Below are positions 13,601 through 25,200 of a stretch of 64,000 bases of DNA, in pieces (the first letter of the stretch is position 1; each line of letters starts with the position of its first letter). Below the pieces are notes generated by a model. That model was not told the origin of the DNA and made no database searches. It saw nothing but the letters and a program-made list of their open reading frames with translations. The translations under genes and the position numbers were made by a program. Where the stretch lies: assembly GCA_032690845.1 (NCBI GenBank), contig CM064434.1, positions 9,674,108 to 9,738,107 of the forward strand. The letters are read 5' to 3'. The DNA comes from Eleusine coracana subsp. coracana (taxonomy: Eukaryota; Streptophyta; Magnoliopsida; Poales; Poaceae).

Positions 13601-16600
13601 CACAGGGGAGAATACGAGGGCTACTCACTCATCCTACTGAGATCCATGGGCATGGTTCAGTTGGATAAGGGAATACAACATGGAAAGCACTCATGCCTAT
13701 TGGCACGATGTTGTGCTGGTTGGCACAATCCTTGAAAACTGAAAGGACCGAGTGACCGAATGGGTTGGGATGAATCGGGAACTCGCACTATGTACCAAAT
13801 TCACTAAATACTAAACCAAACACTCAAACAACTCGTATAACAATTGTAGTGGTGGTCACACTAACAAGATAATTATCCGATGATTGGAACAACAACGAAC
13901 CCATGCATACTAGTAGATCACACAAAGCAATACAACTCCTATGCAATCTAGTAATAAAGACACGCGGAAGCACACAACAAGATAGCAAAGGAGCCTACCC
14001 ATGCAGAGCTACAAGATAAGGAACTAGAGCAAACAAACAAGAGAAGTGCAACACATACATGGGTGATCAATCAAGCCAAAGCAACTCCTACACATGCTAT
14101 TGATCAAATGCGGAAGCTCAAACACTACAAGCAAGAAAGAAGCCTATTTGTGCAAGTCTACAAGATAATCAACAAGAGCAAGGTAAGCACACAAGCATGA
14201 ATAGCACGGTATGTAAAGGAGTAGAGTAAGAGATGGCTCATGAGTTTTTCCCGAGGTCTCAGAAGGATGGCACCTTTCCCTACTCCTCGTGGACCACTCC
14301 CACTAGAGTACCGGTCCCTCACACCACCAAGTGGAGTTCTTGCACACGAGCCTGCAATCACTCCCCAAGTGAAGACACGGTTGCATCACCGTTGTCACGA
14401 AGTCATAAGCTTGCCTCCTTTGAGAACTTGTCGGACTCCTCGAGCCGATTTGGGCTCCCACTGTCGATGCCCTTTTCACTGTCGGGCTCAAACCGTGTAC
14501 AAACATGTGACGCCCTTCACAACCAATCATGATAGGCTTGATCACCGACACCTAACCGGTCTAGGACTCACCATAGACCAAATGTAATAGCCTAGATAAC
14601 ACCCTCAAGGACACCCTAGCCTTAGATGTGTATAATCCTCAAGTTACTTTCACTAGCACTCTCAAGATATCCAATATCTCCTCCTAGTGATCCTCTCTTT
14701 TCCTCTTGGGTCTCTACAAATGCTCCCAGCAATCCAAATGGCTAAGAGGAGTCTTCAAGACCCCAGCAACGAGTTTATATAGGCTTTCAACCTCAAACAA
14801 TGTGTTGGTCCACGAAATCACCTTTCTGGGTGTACAGACCGTATAGTCCGGTCACTGCCTGACCGGACCATCCAGTCTCCACAGAACGGCTCCTCCAGAG
14901 CTGTTGGCTCTCTGCCCTGATGATTTCCTGCACTGACCAGATTGTCCGGTTAGTAGACCGGACCGTCCGGTCTCTTCATCCTCTGTTCATTCTAGAGAGC
15001 AACATTTCCCTCTCTGTCGCTGCCCTCATCCATACAGACTGGACCATCTGATGTGTAGATCGGACCGTCCAGTCTCTATGGGCCTTCACACTGACAGATT
15101 CCTCGCAGTCCTCTTTCTGATCCCGTGATGACTGTACAGTTGGTTCTCTCAATACCTTTTGTTCGGTCACTCTATCCAGAAGCTAAAACTCCTCGTCCTC
15201 GCTTGACTTCTTTTTCTAGCTTCTTCCAACAGCTCCTTGGCTTCTCCACTTCCACCTAGTGCATGTGATTTCACTGAGCATCCATGTACATATCGACTAG
15301 TCGTGACCTAAGAGACATGACCTAGACCCCCTTGATAGTCCAGTTTTTCCTATGGACTCAAAGCCCTAACATCTAGACAAGTGTTCCACACACTTGCTCC
15401 TACCTTGTCCTTAGCCTTGATCCATCTTCATAAACCATTGGACTCCATCAAGCTCATCAAGCTCCATGCTTGTGGTCATCGTTATCCATCACCAAGGCAG
15501 TCGTCGACAATCATCATAAGGTAGATAAGGTTTCCTACACACACAACACTTGTGTAGATATTAGTCACATTTCATGCTTGTCAGTCATCACCAAAACATT
15601 CATACCTTTGGGGTATCCTCAATGGTCATGATCCTTACAAAACACCCTTGGTTAGGAGTCTCTCTATCTATTTCTAATTGGTCCCTTCTTTCCTCCTTTT
15701 ATTATCATAGTTTGGGGTTGAGTTGAATCGATACCGACTCTGATTATGGCTTTGGGCTTCAATGCCATAGGGTGGGCTCTAGGTTTGGGCCTTATATTCT
15801 TGTGTTGATCGGCACAACCTTGTGATTCTTCTTTCTCGGCCTGTTTTGTTGCTCTTGGTCCATAAATTCTCTATTTTCACCTATTTCCTTCATAATTCAT
15901 AGAAAACAAAAAAAACAAATATATACAATAATTGGGGTTAATTGTTAGCAATAATAGCAAAATAAGGTATAAAAAACCTCTTTTACTGCATGAAATGGGT
16001 ACATAGACAATGCCAATGGTGGTTAGGTTCTGATGATCAAACTTCATCTGGATATTAGGAAGCCGTTAATGATGGGAGTGACTATATGTACTAGGGAGAA
16101 GGAGTAAGGAAGATGATATCCCGTGACAATATCCCCGAGTTTTTTCTATGTGTGTGGTATCATTGGCCACACTAATACAGCCTGCAAAATCAGATTGGGC
16201 CAGGAAGAATCAAGACAATATAGTGCTGATTTGACTCACTATATATAGCGGAGGAGAGGTGGAGGGGGACAGCACTTGGGAGAGGTAGTGGAGGTTGGAG
16301 AGGTCCTTTTCATGGAGGAAGGGGAGCGAGAAGAATGGATCCCACATTCCCCTCACGTAGTGATGGCTTATCTTGGACGATGGAGGGGGAGAACGGAAGA
16401 GATGGAGGTGTATGGCAAAGTTGAGGCAAAGGCGATACCAATTCATCATCGTGAATCGAAAGGCCCAAAAAGGGTGGATCTTGTTGAGACCAATGGCAAG
16501 AAGGAGGTAGGAGATATTACACAAAACAAGGGACCTGGAGTGCAAGCACATGTGAACAGGACCACGCATCCCATGCACATTGATGGATGTACTAGGAAAA

Positions 16601-19600
16601 TAAAGGAGGTGTAGGGGAAGGTTGAGAAAGGTCAGCAAACAATTAAGTGAGTGGCATGCAATGGTAAGAAGATGAGGGGAGGGGGCAGGATTTAGTTCTC
16701 TTTCAAGGGAGAAGAGGTTGCATGAGGATGAAAATATGGAAGATAGAAATAACAAGATGAAAGGAGGAGAAGGGGAGACAAGTACCACCACTAATGACAT
16801 GGGATTGTCGGGATTGTTCTACTAGGACCAATGAAGTTCATAGCTTGGAACTGCTAGGCGTTAGGGAACGGTCGGACAGTCCGTGGACTTCTGAATATCC
16901 AGAAGGCGGAGGACTCTGACATCCTGTTCTTGTCTAAGAACAAAATGGCCAAGAAAAGAATGGAAATATTCTAGTCAAAATTAGGGATGATGAATTTGAC
17001 GGTGAAAGATTGCAACGCGTAGAGTGATGGACTTGCAATCTTTGGAAAAAATGACTGTTGGTCATAGTTACGCACCCACTTATATACCGTAAGAGGACGA
17101 TGTACAATTGTGTCGTATTTTCCCTTAGAGTCTTCTAAGGTTTAATCGAATCCACAGAGACCTGTGGGAATCAAGAAATGTAATTAATCAAATATCTAGT
17201 TAAGCTTCTAAAGATGAGGTTGTTTTGTCAGTGGGCTGGAGGTGTGCCGATCGGCACGAAAGCTTTTAATGAGAAGGCTGTTTTTAGTTGCAGAGAAACT
17301 TAGAGAAAACATGTTTAGTGAGTTTAACTAGATAATCTGCTAGTTAAGTTCATAACCACGAAGCATAATCTCCCTAAAAAAACCATGAAGCATAATCTAG
17401 TAGCGCATAAATGGAATTACTTGGTACAAGAAGCCATAGACGAGTAATGAAGAGACTTTTCCAAAGGTCTCCTGTCACGAGTAGTCCCCGTAATCCGTCT
17501 ACAACTTCTCCTCTACATGTACCTCCTACCATGCATAAGTAGTTCTACGTGCAAATCTGATTCATTACAAGATCTTGAGTACTACCCTAATCACCACGCT
17601 TAAGATAGCATCTAGGTACTTAGACTACGTACTAGGTAATGATTAAGCATATGCAAGAATCATCAAACCCTGGGTAGTCGAATATCCAAAACATTCATCA
17701 ACATGCCATATATTACTTCAATATGATACATAGTACAAGATCATCACCATCTACTAGGCCTACCTTGATGGATCACCTCAAGCACCATTGGTTCATGGAA
17801 CTCCAAGCCTACAACCTTGCGATCATCGAATTGGGTAGGTTAGCCAACCTAGACCTAGCAACTAGGTATGAGAAGAACGAGACAAATCCTCAGTGGCTCT
17901 AAACTCACGAGATCTGTTGTCCCTCAGAGATATCTCTTCTAGCCTTAGGGTTTACAAGTATTTATATAGGCATGAGTTGAGATAGAGTCGGTTTCTTGGG
18001 AAAAAAGCCATGTGTCGATCGGCACAGCGGGCATGCAGATTGGCACACTTCGTGTTTGGCCCGAGTTCTCTTCTAATTCAGCTTCCAAGTCTTTTATAGC
18101 TTCCATTTGGGTCCTCTTATCAGATTCTTTGAAGTAAAGTCTTGTATTGCATGTTTGAGTTTTTGAAGTTTCCTTTTATCTCTTAACGAAGCATATCTCC
18201 AAGGTCCTGAGGAGTGGGCCAGCCTTGATCAACCCAGATCACCCCTGTGCTGATCAGCATGCAGGCCATGCTGGCCGGCACCTAGGCCTTTTCTGCTACA
18301 ATTTACCTCTTCAAGGTCCAAGTCCATCAGAAATGTCCCAAATTGTCATCCTTTCACCTTTTTCTGCAAAAAATCTCGAGAACAACAATTGTACGAATAT
18401 TCCACCATTTTCAGGGGTTAATGGCCTGTAGTAATGATATTTAGGGTCTAAACAGAGTGCTTTTGATACATAAAATGGCACAGTAACTAGCGTCAACAAT
18501 GTCATCAATTTTTAGCTTATGTGTTTGTCATGACCTTGTATCGATGCGGTTGTCGTGGAGAAGGATTGGGTTTATGTGGCTTTTCACTGGAGTTTATGGT
18601 GAACTGAAATCAGACTAAAAGGAACTAACCTGGAGGGCTCTACCAACACTAAATTCTGCAAGAAGAAGACCATGATTGTGCATGGGGGATTTCAACAAAA
18701 TCCTACTAAGTTGCAATAAGGGAGGTGGCCAGCCAAGGGTGCAAGGATGTATGGATTGATTTTGGGAGGCTTTGGAGGATTGTGCTCTATCAAACATGGG
18801 GTTCATTGGCAATCCATAATGTTGTGGTGCGATTCATACGAACCTGAATTATATTAGGGAGAAGCTTGACTATGCTGTGGCAGATAGCGATTGGTATGCT
18901 CATTTCCTGAGTTATCAAGTTCTCAATGGCAAACCCCGGCGCTCAGACCATTGGCCAGTTATAGTGGAGATGGAGCTGGAGTAGCAGGGAGTGAGGATCA
19001 GGAGCAGAATACACAATTTTCAGTATGAAGCAAGCTGGGCCAAGGAAGAACAGTGTGCTACTATAGTTGAAAACGCTTGGAAGTTGACAATGGATGCGAG
19101 GCATAGATGTGTGGAGGAGGCGATATAGAATGTGGTTGCAGACCTTTAGGATTGGAGCACAAATGTGTTGGGCGACCTAGAGAAGAATATCAAACATGCT
19201 CGTAGGGCTCTTGAGGAATCCCGGAAGGGGCCAATCAATGCAGGCATAGAGAGATTTTGAATGTAAGTTGCAAAAGATCAAAGACCAGAAGATTTGTATT
19301 GGCGACAGTGGGCACGTGCAAACTAGTTACAAAACTAAGATTGAAACACTATGTTTTATCTAGAGTATGCTTCTGAGAGAAGAAGACGAAATCGGATTCG
19401 AACGATGAAAAAGGAGAGTAGGGAGGTAGTGACAAATATCAGTGGTATTCAAAACATGATTATTCAATATTGCAATGTTTTGTTTGAATCAAATATGGGT
19501 GATCTTTGTGAAGAATTTTTGCAAAATGTCAATCACAGGGTATCACAAGATATGAATGAAAATCAACTCAAAGAGTATACGGATGCAGAAATAAAGTGTG

Positions 19601-22203
19601 CATATAGATGGTATTAGGGATTTAAAAGCTTCAGGGTTGATGGGATGCCAGCTCTTTTCTATAAACAACACTAGAATGTTATGGGAGAGGAAGTAATACG
19701 GGAAGTCCGCCAATTTTTTATGGGCAGTTGTATGCCAACACAATGGACTAAACTTGTGCCGTGCTTATTCCAAAAGTTCCCCAAGCAGAAGGCATAAAAA
19801 ATTTATGCCCAATCAGTCTACATAATGTTGCGTATAAAATAGCTTCAAAGGTTCTTTCAAATAGGCTGAAATCACAGTGCGTTAGTTCCAGGGTGCCTTT
19901 ATTACAGAATACGTCTTGCTTGCATATGAAGTGATACATTTTATGCATACAAAGAGAAGAGGAAAAGAGGGATATGCTGCAATAAAGCTTGATATAAGTA
20001 AAGCGTATGATCGTGTTGACTGGGCCTTTTTGAAGAAAATGATGGATAAATGGGCTCTGCTAGAATGTAGATTGAGGTAATTATGAGATGTGTCTCTACT
20101 ATGTCATGCAATATTAAAATAAATGGTGATTTAACAGAAGAGATTATACCATCCAGAGGTCTCAGGCAGGGAGACCTGCTTTCACCATACCTTTTCATGA
20201 TTTGTGTGGGCTTTTCATCATCCTTGACTGCAGCGGTAACTAGAGGAGAGTTGAGTGGAGTTAAAATTTGCCCACAAGCTCCAAGTGTAAACCATCTTTG
20301 TTTGCAGAAGATTCACTGCTACTCCTCAAAATTGATGATTGGAGTGCACATCATTTGCAGAATATTCTTACTTTGTATGAACAATTGGGTGAAGCCTCAA
20401 AACCTGAATTGGGTGAAGCTTTGGAGCCTGCCATGTACCCCAAAATTCAAGTAGTCCATGAGAAGACTAGGGCATAACAATCTCCCACTATGGAAAAATA
20501 TGGAGAGAAGAGGTCTAGAGATTGATACTCTCTGCCCTATGTGTCATTAACTAGATGAGGATGGTGGGCATTGCTTCCTAAAGTGCATACTGGTTAAGAA
20601 ATATTGGCAGCAAATGAATATGCATAGGATTCATCTAGAGCTACTTAAGCTACCATCAACAAGTGATGTAGTATAAGCTATCTTGGAGTTGGAAGAGATG
20701 ACGATATTGCAGATCATAGTTCTTATGTGGGCTTGCTGGGACTCAACGAATAAAGTTAATGCAGGGGAGAAGATGAGGATGACACAAGAAGCAATCTATA
20801 TGGCGGTAAGTGCTGCTAGTGATAAATCCTATATGAAACGTACTGCCACGAGGGTACCAAAATTGAAGAAAAGATGGATTAGTTCACCAATAGAACTGTT
20901 GAAGACAAATATTGATGCATCCTTCTTTGCTGGTTCTAAATCTTGAAGTTGGGGTTTAATTGTTCATGATCATGATGGAGTTGCGATCATAGCTGGAGCA
21001 GGCAAGTAAAATGCAGTGGAGGATGTACTTTGTGCTGAAGCTCACGCTGGACCTCATTGCACTAAAAATTGCAGCTGCAAATGGCATGTCTCGCATTCAG
21101 TTGGAGATGGACTCGACCTATGTGGCGGCGACATCTACCAAATATGACTGCAGTGTAGGTAGCGCTATCTTCAACGAAAGAAGATAGTATTTTGAATTGC
21201 ATTTTGATTATGTCCATATTATAGCTTCCCCTAGATCTTGTAATATAGTAGCTCATGAGCTAGCTCATAATAGTATGGGTGGGGATTCTAATCAGGTAAC
21301 GTTGTGGACTGATCCCCGCCTAGATTATGTGTTCAACTTTGTGGGCCACCGTTGGGGGATAAATATCAACGGTGCCAGGTGAGGCCGAGACTAAGTGACC
21401 TTTGAAGCTGCGTCGCCCGACCCCCACGTGCGGAGTTGAACACATCTCGACTAGACCGACCCCCACGAGCGGGGTCGAGCAAACCCCATAAGGATCGACC
21501 CCCATGAGCGAGGTCGTGCGCGTCTCTACTCGCCCAACCCCAGCAAGTGGGGTCGAGCAAATCCCATGTGGATCGACCCCCTTGAGCGGGGTTGAACATG
21601 TCTCAACTCGCCTGACCGATGAAGTATGGGTCGAGCGGATTCACTTTGGGACAAGAACGCTCACTCTAAGAAACCCATGGTGGCGTGCTCGCATGTGCAC
21701 ACTGTATCATCGGCTGTAGGCGTAGTGCTACAAACCCTGTCAGTGGTCCACCACCCAACCTGGGGAAACAAGAGTCCACAGCTTTGCTCCCCATGGCAGT
21801 GATAGAAGGGGGAAACTCGATTTGATAGTTATGATAGACCGGCTCCATCCCCCAATGCTAACTTGCCAAACACTACATGACACCAAACGAAACCCTTGGC
21901 CAGGGGTCGAGTCCCACATGACCTGATCAACCACGTGCAACAGGGGTCGAGTGAGACAGAAAGTCAACAGTGCAGATGGGTAAAATTACCATGTAAGTCA
22001 TGATGGTCGTCGCCGTGCTGTGACCCATGCTTTACGAGGTTGGTCAGTGGCAGGAGCACAGCAAGACTGCAACAAGATTCATAGTAACGATTACGCTGAG
22101 CCAATGGACAATCCCGTCGGGACATATCGATTCAAGAGTATGCCGCGACGGGATTCTTCGATGCGTGGGGCCTATTGCGGCCGACCATCACGCCATCGAC
22201 CCC

Positions 22204-22259
<56 letters not shown>

Positions 22260-25200
22260 AACCCATTGAAGTATAAAAGGGGAGGCTTTCTTCTTCCTTA
22301 GCACGTTCATGAAGATTCAGACACATTCATGGTCACTCACACTTACACTCAGGAACACGCACACTTGCACATAGAGATTTGGAGCCTCACCTCCTCTCTC
22401 GCCATTGTTGTACCCTCCCCTGTACAATCCCGATGCAAGTAACACGAGCAGCCACAAACCGGACATAGGGGTTCTCCCCGATACAGTATAATCCCTTGTG
22501 TTCTCTTACTACCATCCGGACCTAAACGAGTAATACACTGAAATTTACTAGTTTCAAATCAGCAACCACGATTTTCCTGATCCTAGTTATGATGAATACT
22601 AAAGGATATGAGTGATGATAAAAAAGAACACATCACCATGAAACTCAAGGAAAAATATAATCTCGTCCTAAGTGCAGCATAGTGTGTGCTTCGCTAGTTT
22701 TTTAGGCACATGGTGAGCTGAAATTGAAGACTAATAAAAACCAATTCATCATTGAATATAAGCTTTTTTTTAAAGAAACTTTGTACTTATAATTTTTTAA
22801 CTTACGCACTTTGATCCTATATACAATGTCAATAAATTTCAACTTTAATAGTATTACAAAATGTTTCTGTGCAAGGGGCAATATCTGATATGTTTGGACC
22901 GATGGAAACAAACAGAATGACAACGGTGGCTTTGGATCGTATGAGCGCACGAGGTCTTATGCATGGCTGGAGGTTAGCTATGAACTTCATCATCCTCCCT
23001 TTTTTCATACTGTTGTTTTGCTTTCCACGTTAAGCGATTGCCATCAAGAAACAAAGGTGGATTCCACTTTTTGTTTATATCTCAAGCAAAGATACTATAA
23101 CTGTACTAATTGCTATTTATCTTTGCTTTTTGTAATACATGTTTCCTACAACTATCATTCTAGATCTAATTAGTAACATATATTGCTTTTAAAAATGAAA
23201 TAAATAGTAATATATGTTTAAACTGTTCATATATATTAGTGGGGGTCAAAAGTTCAATTATTTGATCTTCATGAGCATTATTATTTTGGATAATGCTTTA
23301 CGTTGTCAAGTGTACTCACTTTTTAGTTACTCGAATATAACCAAAAAATTATCATTTAAAGAGCGACCATCTACGGCTGGATGCAGCTGGCCGAAACTAT
23401 CATCAGAATGCCACACTTGTGAGCGCCATCATAAAAACTTGCATAGGTTCATTCTTTACTTTCTTGATCTAGATGTCTCCTAAGTATAAATAAGACCTGA
23501 CCTTTTTTCACTTCGGCAGTTGTTGAGTTTGTGCCTCTACGTACAAGGCTAGACCTGTACTGTAGTTTGTACTATGTTCGTTATTTTTTTATTTGAATTC
23601 CTTTCATTACTTCCTTAGGCCATATAGAGAAAATTGTGTCCTGATTTCAAACGGCAAGCACACCTCACGAAATTACACTCCATGATACAAAATAAGGCTC
23701 CATGATACGATGGATAGCTAATTTGAAATATATTGTGATGGTATTTTTGGTAATTTTTTAAAAAAAATGGTAGATTGGATAATTTAGATGATATTAGAAA
23801 AAAATAATGGCCATCATTTGTTGAGTATACAATTTGAGCCTACGATGTTATTCTATTGTTAGAATTTCTAGGATTTTATTTTAATTAGCGTGGAGCCCAC
23901 TAAAGATGTCTCTAATTAGTAAATATAAGATATTGTTATATTGACAAAGAATAGTAGAATGCACGGCCGTCCTTTGGCAAAACGAAGAAAGAATATAGGG
24001 TAAGACAGCAGGAACTGTTACGTGGTGGAGATAAGAGAGTTGGGTATATGTGCTAGATATATAGAAAATAAAGAAGCTTATCTGTAGTCTAGCTTGATGT
24101 ACATGGAAGGCTGGGTAACTAATCAACATAAACCAATGAGATGTCCGTATCACAGGTAGAACAAGGAATTTCCAATTGTGAATTATTCCTTTTGTAGTCA
24201 GCGATTCCAAAATGCACAAGGATATGAAGAGCGCAAGATTGGAGTGCCCTTGCACCACAAATCCTAAGGACTGAAAAGCAGAGGAGAATTGCAAGAATGT
24301 CCATTTTGATGGTGCACAAGAAAAAACGTAAAAAATTAGATCAGAGAGATAGAGACAGGAAATGTTTCATCGAATTAGACCTCATGATAGAAATCTTCCA
24401 TAACTCCCATGAAATAAGCCATTCCATACGAATTTCACGGCAACAGGAGATGCATGGTCCTTTGTTCCAAATGTCACTTCTAGAAACTATTCCTAAGGAT
24501 TGAAACTCGTATGAAAATCCTACGATTGAAGAAAGCCCTAGATCAAGGGCGTGTTAAATGGGTTCATCGTTGTTTTAGTGGTGGAGCTATATATAGTATA
24601 AATTTTCTTCTATCTCTTATTTAATGATTGCAATTTATTAGAAGGGTTCTTCCATGTTATTGTTTACTCTACATGTGTTATTGCAATATCCAGCTTTTAA
24701 ATCCTTCAGAAACTTTCGGGGACATAATGATTGACTACCCGTAAGCTCTGGTAACTCTTGAAGATTCAATTCTTATTTGACTATGTCATATGAATAATAA
24801 TATGCAAAAATCATTTGGTAGGTATGTCGAATGCACATCGGAGGCAATTCAGGGTCTTGCATTATTCAGAAAACTCTTCCCAACACATCGGTGGAAAGAG
24901 GTGGACAACTGTATTAGCAAAGGAGCTAATTTCATTGAGAGCATACAAAGAAGTGATGGGTCATGGTTAGTATTTGAATTCCATGCATGACAAAACAATA
25001 GAAATATTAAATTCAGAGAATGATTTGAGCTATATGTTAATTTAACTTTTCTACATTTATATTTATTTCAAAAGGTATGGCTCTTGGGCTATTTGTTTCA
25101 CCAATGGCACATGGCATGGAGTGATGGGATTAGTTTGTGCTGGTAGGACGTGCAAGAACAGTCTTGCGATACGAAAGGCGTGTGACTTTCTTTTGTCAAA

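Larger units (their letters stand above)
12783..16615 (+). pseudogene. L1-type LINE ORF1 (DUF4283-like nucleic-acid binding protein), interrupted
   Basis: The first part (about 12783-13072) contains a segment with KELDFSFIPIWIRLVNL, GEIIVGKVGEVLEVDV, which matches the DUF4283 and adjoining region of plant L1 ORF1 proteins. The LTR copy B then intervenes. The downstream part (about 16260-16615) is a Lys/Glu/Gly-rich C-terminal region just ahead of ORF2. Stops and frame changes are frequent. The protein would coat the LINE RNA. Confidence 0.6.
12783..21350 (+). mobile_element. L1-type LINE, degenerate, split by two LTR insertions
   Basis: Segments in order on the plus strand are: ORF1 start (12783-13072), ORF1 tail (16016-16615), ORF2 endonuclease start (16829-17055), and the remainder of ORF2 (18499-21350) with reverse transcriptase, zinc-knuckle and RNase H regions. 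The gaps are filled exactly by LTR family 1 copies B and C. The L1 is in the same orientation as the cyclase gene and is much more decayed than the RTE element, so it is the older resident of this intron. Confidence 0.8.
21352..22530 (+). mobile_element. Gypsy-type solo LTR with promoter-like signals
   Basis: The left end TTGGGGGATAAATATCAACGG follows directly on the LINE RNase H tail, and the right end is near CCTAAACGAGTAATACA. The first 260 bases hold about five copies of a GACCCCCACGAGCGGGGTCGAGC motif whose halves can pair. A CT microsatellite precedes a TATA box (GTATAAAAGGGG). The left end shows CG where TG is expected, and no target duplication was confirmed, so the ends are approximate. 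Confidence 0.6.
5607..22915 (+). other. 17.3-kb transposon-filled intron of the cyclase gene
   Basis: The donor is ATG|GTAAGC after the exon ending ISLM, and the acceptor is AAACAG|AATGAC before the 57-bp exon encoding NDNGGFGSYERTRSYAWLE. Joining the two restores family sequence without loss of a residue, so this is one intron. It contains an RTE LINE, an L1-type LINE broken by LTRs, and a gypsy solo LTR, listed separately. Other introns of the gene in this window are 70 to 1721 bases. Confidence 0.85.

Noticed and set aside
16210..16800. 196-codon minus-strand open frame
   Set aside because: It lies antisense to the LINE ORF1 tail, whose plus-strand sequence fits known LINE order.
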